Shown: one piece after another, positions 1-9,828 of the stretch | Layout: each line of letters starts with the position of its first letter | Position numbering within the stretch: position 1 is the stretch's first letter | Assembly: GCA_023382385.1 (NCBI GenBank) | Contig: JAHDVH010000003.1 | Coordinates: 342,806-406,805 of the forward strand | Length of the DNA: 64,000 nt | Direction of reading: 5' to 3' | From: a bacterium | GTDB lineage: Bacteria; Electryoneota; RPQS01 | Made by a program: the position numbers and the translations under genes | Notes under the pieces: model-generated | The model's database searches: none | What the model was told of the DNA's origin: nothing | The model's input: the letters and a program-made list of their open reading frames with translations, nothing else

Positions 1-164
1 GCAAACGGTGCAAATACATTGCTGAACAACAATGACCCACTCTATTGGGAGGCGTGAACTTGAGACTTCCAGAAACTTGACAGTCCACTTTCATCTGAAT
101 ATCTTCCGTCAGCCTCTGGCATGCATGGTTAACTCCCGCATATTCTCCAACTAATTCCCTTAAT

Positions 165-743
165 TTGATTTTCATTCTCGACAATTACGATTCATTTACT
201 TTTAATCTCGTCCAAGCTGTCAACAGACTTGGAGTTGAAACAGTCACCGCGAGAAATGACGAAATCACCGCCGCAGAAGTCCTTGAGTTAGGCCCTTCAG
301 GAATTATCCTCTCGCCCGGGCCGGGGAGACCCGAAAATGCGGGAAATATGCCGAAAATACTAAGTGCTGCGCTGGATAAAGTCCCGATTCTCGGCGTCTG
401 TCTGGGTCACCAAATGATCGGTTTGCTGTTGGGGGCACAAGTGGTAGCTGCTTCCAATATCGTCCACGGAAAGTCAACAAGAATACACCATGACGGACTT
501 GGCGTGTTTCATGGCCTGCCCAATCCGTTTTCCGCTGGTCGGTACCATTCCCTAATCGTTTCCCCGGAGGCCCTACCCGAAGACTTAACAATCTCGGCGC
601 GAACTGACGGAGGCGAAATCATGGGGTTACGTCACCGGAGGCTACCCGTTGAGGGAGTCCAATTCCACCCTGAATCGATCCTGACCCCGGAGGGCGATCT
701 GTTGCTTCTGAATTTTGTTCGGTTAACTTCTGGTTGTGTCTGA
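165..743 (+). CDS. trpG: glutamine amidotransferase, anthranilate/aminodeoxychorismate synthase component II
   Basis: A 192-residue class I glutamine amidotransferase. It hydrolyses glutamine and passes ammonia to a chorismate-using partner in tryptophan or folate synthesis. The N-terminus has the family signature DNYDSFTFNL. The nucleophile is Cys79 in GVCLGHQ and the rest of the triad is His168 and Glu170 in QFHPES. The oxyanion region SPGPGRPENAG is intact. The start is a TTG, chosen because the conserved family N-terminus begins exactly there. The length fits TrpG/PabA (about 190). No chorismate-binding partner (TrpE/PabB) is visible, so the choice between TrpG and PabA cannot be made from this window. 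Confidence 0.9.
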   Translation: MIFILDNYDSFTFNLVQAVNRLGVETVTARNDEITAAEVLELGPSGIILSPGPGRPENAGNMPKILSAALDKVPILGVCLGHQMIGLLLGAQVVAASNIVHGKSTRIHHDGLGVFHGLPNPFSAGRYHSLIVSPEALPEDLTISARTDGGEIMGLRHRRLPVEGVQFHPESILTPEGDLLLLNFVRLTSGCV

Positions 744-919
744 CGTCCCCTGCAGACCCGTGAATCCTTCTCTAAGTTCTTGTTTGGATTAACCAAACAT
801 GGGATGCGTTGAGTGCGGCCGAAAGCTTGTAAGTCCTTCAGAAAATCTGTATCTTCTGAGACTTGGAACAATTGGCCATGTGCCTTCGTTAACCTTCTGA
901 TCCCTCGGGAGCCGACACG

Positions 920-1471
920 ATGATGTCAAACAAAAATTCACACAAGGTTTTGCAAATCACTATGAAGACACTTTTCTCCCTGATGCTGGCGACGTTCGTG
1001 CTCGCTTCCGTCGGTTGCGGCCAATCGGGCGCCAAGCAGGAGGCCGTCAAGGTTGCCGATGCAAAGAAACTGAATTTCACCTACCAAACGACCGAAGGGC
1101 AGACGGTGGACGCACGCCAATTCTACGGCAAGGTCGTCATCGTCGACATTTGGGATACGTGGTGTGGTCCCTGTCGGAAAGGTATTCCGCATTTCGTCGA
1201 ACTTTACGACCAGTACAATGGGCAAGTTGAAATCGTGGGTTTGGCCTTTGGCCGCTATGGCGCACCGAAAGTCAAGGAATTCGCGGACCAGATGAAGATC
1301 AATTATCCTAACGGTCTCTTTAGCGACGAAGCCGCTACGCAGTTTGGTCGCCCGCGCTCGATTCCCACCTGCTTCATCATTGACAAGAAAGGTGAAATCG
1401 TCGAGACTGTGGTTGGCTATCGCCCGAAAGAGTATTTTGAGGAAAAGATTCAGGCTCTGCTGAAGTCTTAA
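920..1471 (+). CDS. TlpA/ResA-like thioredoxin-fold lipoprotein
   Basis: A 183-residue periplasm-facing thiol-disulfide protein. The N-terminus has a hydrophobic signal segment ending in LASVGC, a probable lipobox with Cys33 as the lipidated residue. The thioredoxin domain covers about residues 50-183, with the redox motif WCGPC at 81-85 and a cis-proline stretch RSIPTCF. A GGGAG ribosome site lies 8 nt before the ATG at 920. An in-frame ATG at 962 would give a more typical, shorter signal peptide. Proteins of this type reduce apocytochrome c cysteines or other exported thiols, which suits a genome this rich in c-type cytochromes (inference). Thioredoxin follows 44 nt downstream. Confidence 0.85.
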   Translation: MMSNKNSHKVLQITMKTLFSLMLATFVLASVGCGQSGAKQEAVKVADAKKLNFTYQTTEGQTVDARQFYGKVVIVDIWDTWCGPCRKGIPHFVELYDQYNGQVEIVGLAFGRYGAPKVKEFADQMKINYPNGLFSDEAATQFGRPRSIPTCFIIDKKGEIVETVVGYRPKEYFEEKIQALLKS

Positions 1472-1515
1472 TCCCCGGACAAGTATATATTGCAAATTAT
1501 TGTGGAGTTTCTATC

Positions 1516-1857
1516 ATGCCGAATACCGCTGCAGCCGCCGTGCTGAAGGTTACTGATCAGTCCTTCGGTGATACCGTTAAGTCAAACAAACTGTTGGTCG
1601 TGGATTGTTACGCGGATTGGTGCGGCCCCTGTCGCATGATTGCGCCGATCGTTGAGGATCTTGCCAATGAATACGCAGGTCGTGTGGCATTTGCAAAAGT
1701 AGACGTGGATCAGTCTCCCGATGTCAGCCGTCAGTTCCATGTCAGTTCGATTCCCACCCTCTTGTTCTTCAAGAATGGGGAAATGGTGGATCGCCAGATC
1801 GGTGCCCTGCCCAAGCACGCCTTGCAAGCTCGCGTCGAGTCGCTGCTCGCAAATTGA
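1516..1857 (+). CDS. trxA: thioredoxin
   Basis: A 113-residue cytoplasmic thioredoxin. The active site WCGPC has Cys36 and Cys39, the buried aspartate is in VVDCYADW, and the cis-proline is Pro80 in SSIPT. The length and the C-terminal helix are normal. It directly follows the TlpA-like lipoprotein on the same strand and is preceded by a GTGGAG ribosome site. It could supply electrons across the membrane for the exported thiol protein through a DsbD-like carrier not seen here (inference). Confidence 0.93.
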   Translation: MPNTAAAAVLKVTDQSFGDTVKSNKLLVVDCYADWCGPCRMIAPIVEDLANEYAGRVAFAKVDVDQSPDVSRQFHVSSIPTLLFFKNGEMVDRQIGALPKHALQARVESLLAN

Positions 1858-1943
1858 TCCTCATTCCGTAGTTCTCATGTTATTAGCCCCGTGAGATCAT
1901 GGGGCTATTCATTTCTCTACAAACCAAACTCTCGGGGAGAAAC

Positions 1944-2897
1944 ATGTCCGACAAAAAGACAATTGCAGTTATGGGGGCCACCGGTGCCCAGGGTGGCGGA
2001 TTGGTACGAGCCATACTCGCCAATCCGCAAAGTGGCTTTACGGCTCGAGCCGTGACTCGCGATCCCAATTCCGAAAAGGCCAAGGCACTTGCCGCACTCG
2101 GTGCTGAGGTGGTAGCCGCTGATATTGAAGATGTCGAGAGCTTAAAGCGCGCGTACAACGGCGCCTACGGCGTCTTCGGCGTTACGTTCTTCTGGGATCA
2201 CTTCAGTCCGCAAAAGGAAACAGCGCACGCTAAGGCTATGGCTGACGCAGCAAAAGCGGTTGGTGTCAAGCACTTCATTTGGTCAACTCTTGAAGACACG
2301 CGGAAGTTCATGCCGCTCAGTGACACGCGCATGCCCACGCTGCAGGAAGCTTACAAGGTTCCGCACTTCGACGGAAAAGGCGAAGTGGATGCCTACTTTG
2401 CGGAAATCGGTGTGCCGACAACCAATCTGCTAACCAGCTTCTATTGGGACAATCTTGTCCACTTCGGTCTTGGCCCGCAGAAGACTCCGGAAGGGAACCT
2501 TGCCATCTTTATTCCCATGGGCGACAAGCTCCTTCCGGGAATTGCAGCTGAAGATATCGGCAAGTGCGCATTTGGTATTTTCCAGCGCGGAGAGGAGTAC
2601 ATCGGCAAGACGGTCGGCATCGCCGGCGACCACCTTACCGCTGATTCTATGGCAGCCGAGTTGACCCGCGCCATCGGCAAGCAGATCGTCAACGTGTCGC
2701 TGCCTTTTGAAGTCTATCGCGGTTTGGGATTCCCGGGTGCCGACGACATGGGGAACATGTTTCAATTCAAGCACGACTTCGAAAAAGAGTTCGTCGGTGC
2801 GCGTGACTTAAACGTCTCACGTTCGCTGAATCCCGAACTCAAGAGCTTCGCTCAATGGTTGAAGGAATACGCATCGCGCATCCCGATTCCTGAATAA
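1944..2897 (+). CDS. NmrA-like NAD(P)-binding protein
   Basis: About 317 residues of the atypical short-chain dehydrogenase/NmrA family. The dinucleotide-binding loop GATGAQG sits near the N-terminus after a first beta strand (TIAVM). The family often senses or reduces quinones or binds NADP without a classical catalytic Tyr-Lys pair. I start it at the ATG at 1944 because GGGGAGA lies just upstream; a longer form from 1899 adds 15 residues with no family match. A substrate cannot be named. It converges on the hydrolase gene ending at 3024, and the two share a hairpin terminator. Confidence 0.8.
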   Translation: MSDKKTIAVMGATGAQGGGLVRAILANPQSGFTARAVTRDPNSEKAKALAALGAEVVAADIEDVESLKRAYNGAYGVFGVTFFWDHFSPQKETAHAKAMADAAKAVGVKHFIWSTLEDTRKFMPLSDTRMPTLQEAYKVPHFDGKGEVDAYFAEIGVPTTNLLTSFYWDNLVHFGLGPQKTPEGNLAIFIPMGDKLLPGIAAEDIGKCAFGIFQRGEEYIGKTVGIAGDHLTADSMAAELTRAIGKQIVNVSLPFEVYRGLGFPGADDMGNMFQFKHDFEKEFVGARDLNVSRSLNPELKSFAQWLKEYASRIPIPE

Positions 2898-2977
2898 GAC
2901 TGCTGTGATCCCAGCGAAAGACCTCCCCGAAGGGACTCTTGCGCTCCAAGGCGATGAACATGTGAGAGGCAAAACAG

Positions 2978-3004
2978 AGAACCCCGGCCATTGGCCGGGG
3001 TTCT
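2978..3004. terminator. bidirectional hairpin terminator
   Basis: A perfect 12-bp stem (AGAACCCCGGCC with its complement) and a 3-nt loop lie between two convergent genes. Short A- and T-rich flanks sit on both sides, so it can end transcription from both. Confidence 0.8.
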
Positions 3005-3023
3005 TAATGTTCAACTTCTCAAT

Positions 3024-5153
3024 TTAGTTGCGTTTGGCTACAACTCTAAAACACTCCGCTTCTTCACTCGCGAAGATGACCAGCTCCGTTCCCGTTGTTG
3101 TCATCGGCGGATTCGGCCAGGTTCCGTACTCGGTTGATGCATAGACATCATATGCCGTCGCTCCGAATATCGGAGTCCAGCGCAGATGCAGACTGTCTCC
3201 TTCAACTTGCATCGTCAACTCAGGCGCGGCCAGCGGTCCAATCACTTCCTGAATGAACCACTGTGCATTCTGAGGAGTGATCTGCACGTGATCCTGATTG
3301 TTCACTGGATAGTAGACCGAATCAAATGGTGTTAAGTCATAAAGATTCGGTGCACCTGCAATATTGAAGAACGGATCTGCCACATTCAGGTCCAGCGCGC
3401 TGATCGATGGAATGAAGCAGTGCGAGGGATAGAGAGCCTGAATATCGCCGTACGGTGCCGGCACAGCGGCCAGCTCTTCCATCGTGGCAGTTAATCCGCC
3501 GGGTGCGTTGTCCCACGGCAGGCACGGCGCAATGAATACATTGCTGAATCTGTCCGGCAGTGGCCAAATGACGTTGATCTCACCCTGCAACACACGGGTA
3601 TTGACCGTGTTGCTGACTGCCCATACATTGCCGCGAATATCCACAAGAAAGCTGTCATACACCCAGCGAATGATCTGTGCACCCGGCGCGTATCCGCTGT
3701 TCTGCTGCGTGCTGCTTCCATTAATAACTGAAACCAGCCGCGGCTGCGACGGATAGTCTCCCAGTGAGGCTAAATCGCTCTGCAGAGCCGCAAACAACGG
3801 ATCGGGGTTCGCCGTCCCGCTCCCGGATGACGAGAAGTGATACAGAAGCAGCTGGCGAGGAGCTGGAGTCAAGAGTGCGTCTCGAGCCGCGGCCGCTTCC
3901 GCCGCCTCGCTCGCAAAGAAGTCCGCCCAGTGCTGTATTCCAACCGGTATGTTTGCGCCGTTCTGCGGCGAATCAACTGAAATGAACGTCGACACGTTAT
4001 GCTCGAGATTGTTCGCTTCCATGTAGGTCAGAGCATATCGTGTCGTGATGCCGCCGAGACTCGTCCCGATCATTACCAGAGGATGAATTCCGCCCGTCGC
4101 GGAGTTGATCTCCTCTATCAACTCCTGAACCAGGAACGCGTTGTCTTGAACGTGCATGGTCGAGTTGCCGTAGTTCAGCACAACAGCATCGAATCCGATC
4201 TCAAGCAATGTCTCGATGAGCAACTCCTGATTCATCAAGTCGTATAGCTCGTCCCAATTCAAACTGTTGTTCAAATCCAGGCCTTCCACCAGCACGATAG
4301 GACGGGTGAGCATACTGTGTCCCGGCGCGTACAGGATATACGCCTCGCCGCTCGCAGGAGTCCCCGAGAAGCTGTGGCTTGCGGTAAGCTGCCATGTCTC
4401 AGAAGGTGCGGGCGCGTCAAGCGAGCGCACGTCGAGGCGCGTCCGTGCGAATAGAACCTCACCGGAAGCCAACGTAACTCGCGCCGTGATTAGCTTCTCG
4501 CCCGTCGTGGCGTAGGATATGAGAGTTTTCTCTTCCGCGATTTTCCTATATCCCGAGCCATCAGAGAAGTCAACATCGAGAGAGGCAATCTCTCCGGCGT
4601 TTCCGAACATGTGACGCTCCCGGTCGAATTTGAAGACAACGTCTTCGCCGTGATAGGTCCATTCGTTCAGCACAGTCATTGCAACCGTGCGCTCGGTGGT
4701 CAGTAATTCTGTTCGCATTCCGGTTATCTGCCCGTTGTCATACTGAAGCAGGCTGTCCATGAGCCATTTGTCCGCGACGCGTTGATACTCATAGATCATC
4801 AGCATCAGCGGATAGTCGCCCGCGCGCTGCGCAATCTGACGGTCGCGGCGAAGTTCATCATACGCAGGAATCGTGTTCGGCGTCAAAGATGCACGCTTCA
4901 ACTCGAACGCAATCTGCTCCCACGTCGAAAACGTCGCTGCGGGAGCCGCAAGTGTGCCATCGAAGTGCTCCAGTCCGGAGAGCGGTGTCGCGAGATCGTA
5001 AAGGATGCCGCTCGACAGCGGACTTTCTTTCATCCCGCCATACCGCGACTCCAACTGGCCCACGATCATGCTTTTCAATTCATCCAACTCGACACTCCCG
5101 AAAACCAACCGCGGAAGCACGACAAGAAACGCAAACAACGAAATTCTCATCAT
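3024..5153 (-). CDS. exported alpha/beta-hydrolase (esterase/lipase-like) with C-terminal Ig/fibronectin-like domain
   Basis: About 709 residues with a signal peptide (hydrophobic run ending LPRLVFG). The middle holds a hydrolase core: LVEGLDLNNS precedes a nucleophile elbow GTSLGG (Ser near residue 365), and the order resembles secreted lipases and PGAP1-like esterases. The last 90 residues read as a fibronectin type III-like module (LRWTPIFGATAYDVYAS). No T9SS sorting tag is present, so it is probably periplasmic or exported by another route. The substrate is unknown. The start is taken at the ATG at 5153; a TTG two codons upstream and an ATG one codon downstream are alternatives. Confidence 0.7.
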   Translation of the reverse strand: MMRISLFAFLVVLPRLVFGSVELDELKSMIVGQLESRYGGMKESPLSSGILYDLATPLSGLEHFDGTLAAPAATFSTWEQIAFELKRASLTPNTIPAYDELRRDRQIAQRAGDYPLMLMIYEYQRVADKWLMDSLLQYDNGQITGMRTELLTTERTVAMTVLNEWTYHGEDVVFKFDRERHMFGNAGEIASLDVDFSDGSGYRKIAEEKTLISYATTGEKLITARVTLASGEVLFARTRLDVRSLDAPAPSETWQLTASHSFSGTPASGEAYILYAPGHSMLTRPIVLVEGLDLNNSLNWDELYDLMNQELLIETLLEIGFDAVVLNYGNSTMHVQDNAFLVQELIEEINSATGGIHPLVMIGTSLGGITTRYALTYMEANNLEHNVSTFISVDSPQNGANIPVGIQHWADFFASEAAEAAAARDALLTPAPRQLLLYHFSSSGSGTANPDPLFAALQSDLASLGDYPSQPRLVSVINGSSTQQNSGYAPGAQIIRWVYDSFLVDIRGNVWAVSNTVNTRVLQGEINVIWPLPDRFSNVFIAPCLPWDNAPGGLTATMEELAAVPAPYGDIQALYPSHCFIPSISALDLNVADPFFNIAGAPNLYDLTPFDSVYYPVNNQDHVQITPQNAQWFIQEVIGPLAAPELTMQVEGDSLHLRWTPIFGATAYDVYASTEYGTWPNPPMTTTGTELVIFASEEAECFRVVAKRN

Positions 5154-5240
5154 CAGCAATACACCTGTTCTTTGAAAGTTGGCTCACTTCTTAAGGTACG
5201 ACCTCGCCCTTGAATCTGCAAGCCTCTTAGACCACAAAAC

Positions 5241-5264
5241 AGCCCTCGACGCGTGTCGAGGGCT
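5241..5264 (-). terminator. intrinsic terminator of the protease gene
   Basis: A perfect 10-bp stem, AGCCCTCGAC with its complement around GCGT. On the minus strand it is followed by TTTTG, 25 nt past the stop codon of the subtilisin-like gene. Confidence 0.8.
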
Positions 5265-5288
5265 GCTTCACCTGTGCCTTTTTGCGAA

Positions 5289-8200
5289 TTAGCGGGCTTT
5301 CGCCTGCTCAGGGAGGCGCTCCTCAACTGCCAGTGCCGACACTGCGATCACATGGTAGAATGCCTTGGGCGATCCATCGTAGGCAATCGTCAGCGATGTC
5401 CCCGATGTTGTGCCCTCTAACGTCAGGAAGGGTCCTTCCGGCTCCGGCGACGACCATAGCTCATAGAGCGGCGCACCGCTGCTTGTCCAGTTAAACTGGA
5501 GTTGATTCGTCCCGGGCAAGAAAAGAATTGTGAGGTTCGTCGGGGCAGGGATTGATCCTACCATGAACTCCACCGGCACAACGACAAGCCCTTCGTCAGG
5601 ATCGCTTGTTTGAATCAAGAGATCGCCCGTATACGTTCCCGCAGGCAATTCCCCGGCGTCGAATGTCACAGGAATCGTCACACAATTCCCCGGATCAATC
5701 GTTCCGGCTTCCGGAGGCGTAATCGTCAGCCAATCCACTGCCGCCTTGAGTTCTATCGCCATGTTACTGTGCAGATAGGCCGCGTTATAGACGACCTGCA
5801 AGCCAACAGTGCCGGCTTCGTTGTTTAAGCCGATCGTGCAGGATGCTAATCCGGCCGAACCGAGAACTAAGTCCTCGTATTGCAGCACAATGCGCCCGTT
5901 CGCATAAAGTAAGACTTGGAACGTGTAAAAATCTCCCGTTCCGGGATAGTGCGCGATGTTGTCCCACTCGACAATGAACCTATTGTTGGCAACGTCGTGG
6001 TACGTGTAAACCGTGCCGCCGGCTGGTGGGTATAGGTCATCCCAAAACGGAGCAATCATCGCCAGTGGTCCGGACGGATAAGGCAAAGGCTGATTGAAGT
6101 AGGCGGCATTCGCTGCGCCAAAGTGAATGTTACCGTTCGATGAAATCTTGACCGAGGTGTAGCTGATTCCGTAGAATGAAAACGCGAACGGTAAGTTTAC
6201 TGTCACAGTCTGATCGTCTCCGGTCACACCTGCGTTCGTTCCAATGGCGTTAATCTCAAACCAGCTATACGTGGGTCCGCCTGCTTCGTCTGAGTCGATC
6301 CAGCGATAGCCAAACGCATCCGGCCCGCCCTGTGCGTCTATAGGCGAACGACCGTCGCGATTCTCGATTTCAAGTTCCGGCTTCTCGCCGCGATTAATCG
6401 CTTCGATCAGGCTAATCTGCTCCTTCGTCATGACCACTTCCGTCGGCGCAACATAGCTTGACAGCGCGAGCGTCGGAGTCGTCTGATCCCAATCGATCTG
6501 CCAACTTAGAGGACACTCTCCGATATTGCAGATTTGCAGGGATCCTGTATCGGTTCCACCAATCGGTGCTGAGCCTGTCAATGAGGCCGGTGCAATGGTG
6601 ACCTCACCAAATCCGTCACAGCCCGGTCCTGTTGAGAAGTAAACCGTGCGTCCCGCTTCCTGTCCCCACGAATTCGCGTCGGCCGCGCCGTTGCACACAT
6701 ATTGCGAATAAACACCGGCTGCAGTCTTGATGCCGACGGTCGTCGCGCTCGTTTGCGTCAACGGCTCGTCGTACTGGAACAGAATGTGATTGTCGCCGGT
6801 CGCCGAGGAATAGAAGCCCTGATCATAAATGATGATCTGGAAGCTCGATTGGCCGCCCCCACTGAAATGGCTGATCTGATAGAATGAAATCACCAGCCAA
6901 TGGTTTGCAGCATCGTAGTAGTAGGCCACCTGACCTGAATAGGTCGTCATGTCGTCCCAGTTCGGATACAGTCCCGCTGGCATACTGCTCGGGAAACATG
7001 TGTTCGACCACGATGTTGCGCTGTTGCCGAATGTGACATAACCGTTGGACCCGATATAGTAGCTCGTGTACGTCGTGCCGTAGAACTGGAAAGGAAACGG
7101 GAAATTGATCGCTGTAGTTGCCCCGTCGTCTACCGAGTTTAGCACAGCCGTGCCGCTTCCGCCTTCCATAGGCGTAATCGCCCGCCACACGAGGGGGAAT
7201 CCTCCCACGTCCACGTTTTCACACATTGTATACCCGTATCCATCCGGTGCACTGCACTCGTATCTTGGATCCGTTAACAACGTGAAGTTCCGTGTCGTCG
7301 AGGCCCCGATCACCACTCCGTCCACTTGATGCGGTGCGCAGCCTGCACCGGTCGCGCGCATGTCATAGGTCCCTTGTGGCAGCGTAATCGAATAGAATCC
7401 CACGCCATTTGTGGTCGCAGGGGCGATGGGCGTGTTCAAAACGGTCACGGTCGCTCCGACAGCGGGACCGCCGTTGCAGTCGGTCACTATGCCGGACACC
7501 GTCCCCTGCGGGGCAAGCGTCAGCACAAAATTCCGCGTCACCGTGTCGCCTTCCACGATGACCACATTTGTCGCGGACTGCGAGATGTAGCCGAACGCAG
7601 AACATACAACCGTGTAAGTTCCAGCGGAAAGAGGCAGACAGTATGAACCGTCGCCACCGGTCAGAACTTCATTTGTTCCGCTGGTGATTCCGATACGCGC
7701 GCCAACGATCGGAGCGTTCGATGCATCCCGAACAGTTCCACACACCCGGCCCAAATCCGAAACCGCAATCACCGCGTCGTAGGCGTTAATAAATCCGTGA
7801 CCGTATTGATTATCCTGTCCCGCCGGACCGTAGTCAATTGCCGTCTGCATGATCGCATCTTTGATCGTGATGTGATCGCAGTCCGGACAAGCTTCGCGCA
7901 TCAGCGCAACCACACCCGCCACGTGCGGACCCGCCATCGAGGTCCCCGAGTATCCGCTGCTGTAACCGCCGCCCGGTATTGAAGAATACACGTTAACTCC
8001 CGGCGCCGCAATCTCAGGCTTGATGTTGTCCGGAACCGCCGGTGCACACGGCGTCGGCCCTTGACTGGAAAACGACGCCAGCGGATACGGCGCGCTGAAA
8101 TTCGTCGCGTCCACCGCGCCGACTGAGAATATCTGGTAGGCATTCAATGAGTAAATCGCCGGACTCCGCAATCCGCTCGTGCTCTCATTTCCGGCTGACC

Positions 8201-9221
8201 ACGTCACTACCGGCCCGGCCGCTTCGCAATTCGTGATAAACGAATTCCACAAATCAAAACACTGCGCGTAACCAAGTCCTGTAAAGACTCCCCAACTGTT
8301 CTGAATCACGTCCGGCACGTCGTCGAGGGTCGCGGGGTTCCCGTCCGGATCAGCAAACCACTGATAGTCGGCAATAATGTCGTTGTCAAAATCCTGGCTG
8401 ACGCCCTGATTGATTGAGTTCGTCGCAATCCATCTTGCGTTCGGAGCTGAACCAACCGTGTTGGTGTCGTTGCCGGAAATCGCACGTCCCGTGATGGTTC
8501 CCATGACATGCGTTCCATGCCCGTTGCCGTCCGACGGAAAGTTCGGTGCGCTTCCGAGCGCATCGCGCCAGCACTGTGCCGCAGGTGCGAAATTCCCCCG
8601 CCAGCGGGAAGCCAGTGCCGGATGATTCCCGTCCACGCCGGTGTCGCAATTCGCCACCAGCACGCCCTGACCTGTAATCCCGAGCACGCGATTCACTTCC
8701 GTCGCCCGAATCGCATCCTGGCCGGGCGTCGTCGTTTCAGTGTCCAGCGGATTCCGATCCGGCTCCCGCCCGTCACTCATAATCGGCTCGATAAGCTCAG
8801 GCCGGAAATTCTCCGTCACGTATTTGATATCCCCGCGACTCCGAAGTGACTCGAGATACTCCTTTGTTGCAGAGACCACAAACAGATTCTCAATCCAGTA
8901 GGCCGTGTAGCCTTTGACTCTGCTCTCAGCTTTCGCGGCGTCCAGCTCCGCTTGAAAAGCCGGCTGTGTCTGCGAGGCGTTGTACTTGAGCGCGCTGATA
9001 ACTTCCGCGTGCCGCTCTGCTAAAGACGCCCGGCGCGTGTGTAGTTGGAAGTCCAAATTCATGATATCAATCGGACTCTCGAGAATGACAATCGCACTCA
9101 CGAACTCCTCTGACTCCGACTTCTCAAGCTGATAGTCCAATGTCGGCGAGAACTCTGCGGCCAACGCCGCTGTGCACCATAGCAGAATCATCGCAACTAA
9201 CAAACGGGATCCATGTCTCAT
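5289..9221 (-). CDS. secreted subtilisin-like (S8) serine protease with carboxypeptidase-regulatory-like and duplicated beta domains
   Basis: About 1310 residues starting at the ATG that opens a clear signal peptide (MRHGSRLLVAM to AALAA). The S8 triad is intact: Asp193 in NCDTGVDG, His235 in GNGHGTH, Ser428 in GTSMAGPH, with oxyanion Asn345 in SAGNES. An N-terminal propeptide-like region comes first. After the protease come two carboxypeptidase-regulatory-like modules (VCGTVRDAS, VSGIVTDCNG), then two copies of a FPFxFYGxxYTS...SNGxxxFG beta module (about 660-870 and 970-1150), a choice-of-anchor module and a fibronectin-like end. No NYPNPFNP tag is present, although its neighbour has one. 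It probably degrades extracellular protein. Confidence 0.88.
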   Translation of the reverse strand: MRHGSRLLVAMILLWCTAALAAEFSPTLDYQLEKSESEEFVSAIVILESPIDIMNLDFQLHTRRASLAERHAEVISALKYNASQTQPAFQAELDAAKAESRVKGYTAYWIENLFVVSATKEYLESLRSRGDIKYVTENFRPELIEPIMSDGREPDRNPLDTETTTPGQDAIRATEVNRVLGITGQGVLVANCDTGVDGNHPALASRWRGNFAPAAQCWRDALGSAPNFPSDGNGHGTHVMGTITGRAISGNDTNTVGSAPNARWIATNSINQGVSQDFDNDIIADYQWFADPDGNPATLDDVPDVIQNSWGVFTGLGYAQCFDLWNSFITNCEAAGPVVTWSAGNESTSGLRSPAIYSLNAYQIFSVGAVDATNFSAPYPLASFSSQGPTPCAPAVPDNIKPEIAAPGVNVYSSIPGGGYSSGYSGTSMAGPHVAGVVALMREACPDCDHITIKDAIMQTAIDYGPAGQDNQYGHGFINAYDAVIAVSDLGRVCGTVRDASNAPIVGARIGITSGTNEVLTGGDGSYCLPLSAGTYTVVCSAFGYISQSATNVVIVEGDTVTRNFVLTLAPQGTVSGIVTDCNGGPAVGATVTVLNTPIAPATTNGVGFYSITLPQGTYDMRATGAGCAPHQVDGVVIGASTTRNFTLLTDPRYECSAPDGYGYTMCENVDVGGFPLVWRAITPMEGGSGTAVLNSVDDGATTAINFPFPFQFYGTTYTSYYIGSNGYVTFGNSATSWSNTCFPSSMPAGLYPNWDDMTTYSGQVAYYYDAANHWLVISFYQISHFSGGGQSSFQIIIYDQGFYSSATGDNHILFQYDEPLTQTSATTVGIKTAAGVYSQYVCNGAADANSWGQEAGRTVYFSTGPGCDGFGEVTIAPASLTGSAPIGGTDTGSLQICNIGECPLSWQIDWDQTTPTLALSSYVAPTEVVMTKEQISLIEAINRGEKPELEIENRDGRSPIDAQGGPDAFGYRWIDSDEAGGPTYSWFEINAIGTNAGVTGDDQTVTVNLPFAFSFYGISYTSVKISSNGNIHFGAANAAYFNQPLPYPSGPLAMIAPFWDDLYPPAGGTVYTYHDVANNRFIVEWDNIAHYPGTGDFYTFQVLLYANGRIVLQYEDLVLGSAGLASCTIGLNNEAGTVGLQVVYNAAYLHSNMAIELKAAVDWLTITPPEAGTIDPGNCVTIPVTFDAGELPAGTYTGDLLIQTSDPDEGLVVVPVEFMVGSIPAPTNLTILFLPGTNQLQFNWTSSGAPLYELWSSPEPEGPFLTLEGTTSGTSLTIAYDGSPKAFYHVIAVSALAVEERLPEQAKAR

Positions 9222-9828
9222 CTTCCAGCCTACCTCTCTTGGATGTGCTCTATTCTCTCGTACTCTGGGTAAAATCAAGCTATTTCAATTTGTTCAGCTT
9301 GTCAATATCTAACACCTTGCTGCAATTTTTTGTTTAGCTCCTGGATTCTTTGCGCGGCGGGTCTCCACTTTTGAAGCCCGCAAAACCGCGTTTGATTACG
9401 TTGAACTTGCACGGAGTGTCTGCGAAGTCAACTTCCCACACAGATTTTTGCCTGCCCCCAACTCCGGCCGCAAGAGGCATCCGTCTGCGCGCCGCCGACT
9501 CTCGAGCCATGCAATCACACCAGACCCATGTCCGACTTCCTTACGGCGTGTTGCGGAGAGGCAACTGGGTCAGAACAATGTTCGACTCAAATAGTCGAGT
9601 TCCTTGCTCAAAAATCGACTATTCCCAACTCCTGAAACTGTTGAACATAAATTTACTGACCCTCCTTGCCGCCACTATAGTAAGTATACTCATCCTTATT
9701 TCTCATTGTTTTATCTTCTATTTCAATCTTCACTATTCCTTCGGATATACTTATCCTCTTTCACTATATTAGTTTCGCTTCGACCAATGGATGGTGATAC
9801 TTTTTGGGAAAACATGAGGAAAGAAAAC
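9222..9828. other. intergenic region between divergent secreted-protein genes
   Basis: About 600 bases with no convincing gene. It carries an inverted repeat TCGACT-N5-AGTCGA at 9582-9598, with TCGACT again at about 9617. An AT-rich stretch with a TATATT at 9765-9770 could be the -10 of the downstream gene, but I see no matching -35. Confidence 0.5.

Noticed and set aside
3764-4515. Open frames opposite the hydrolase and other GC-rich genes
   Set aside because: Arg-, Ser- and Pro-rich shadows of real genes in other frames.
9350-9772. 140-codon plus-strand frame before the vWA gene
   Set aside because: Low-complexity, hydrophobic only at the end because the DNA is AT-rich, and no ribosome site.
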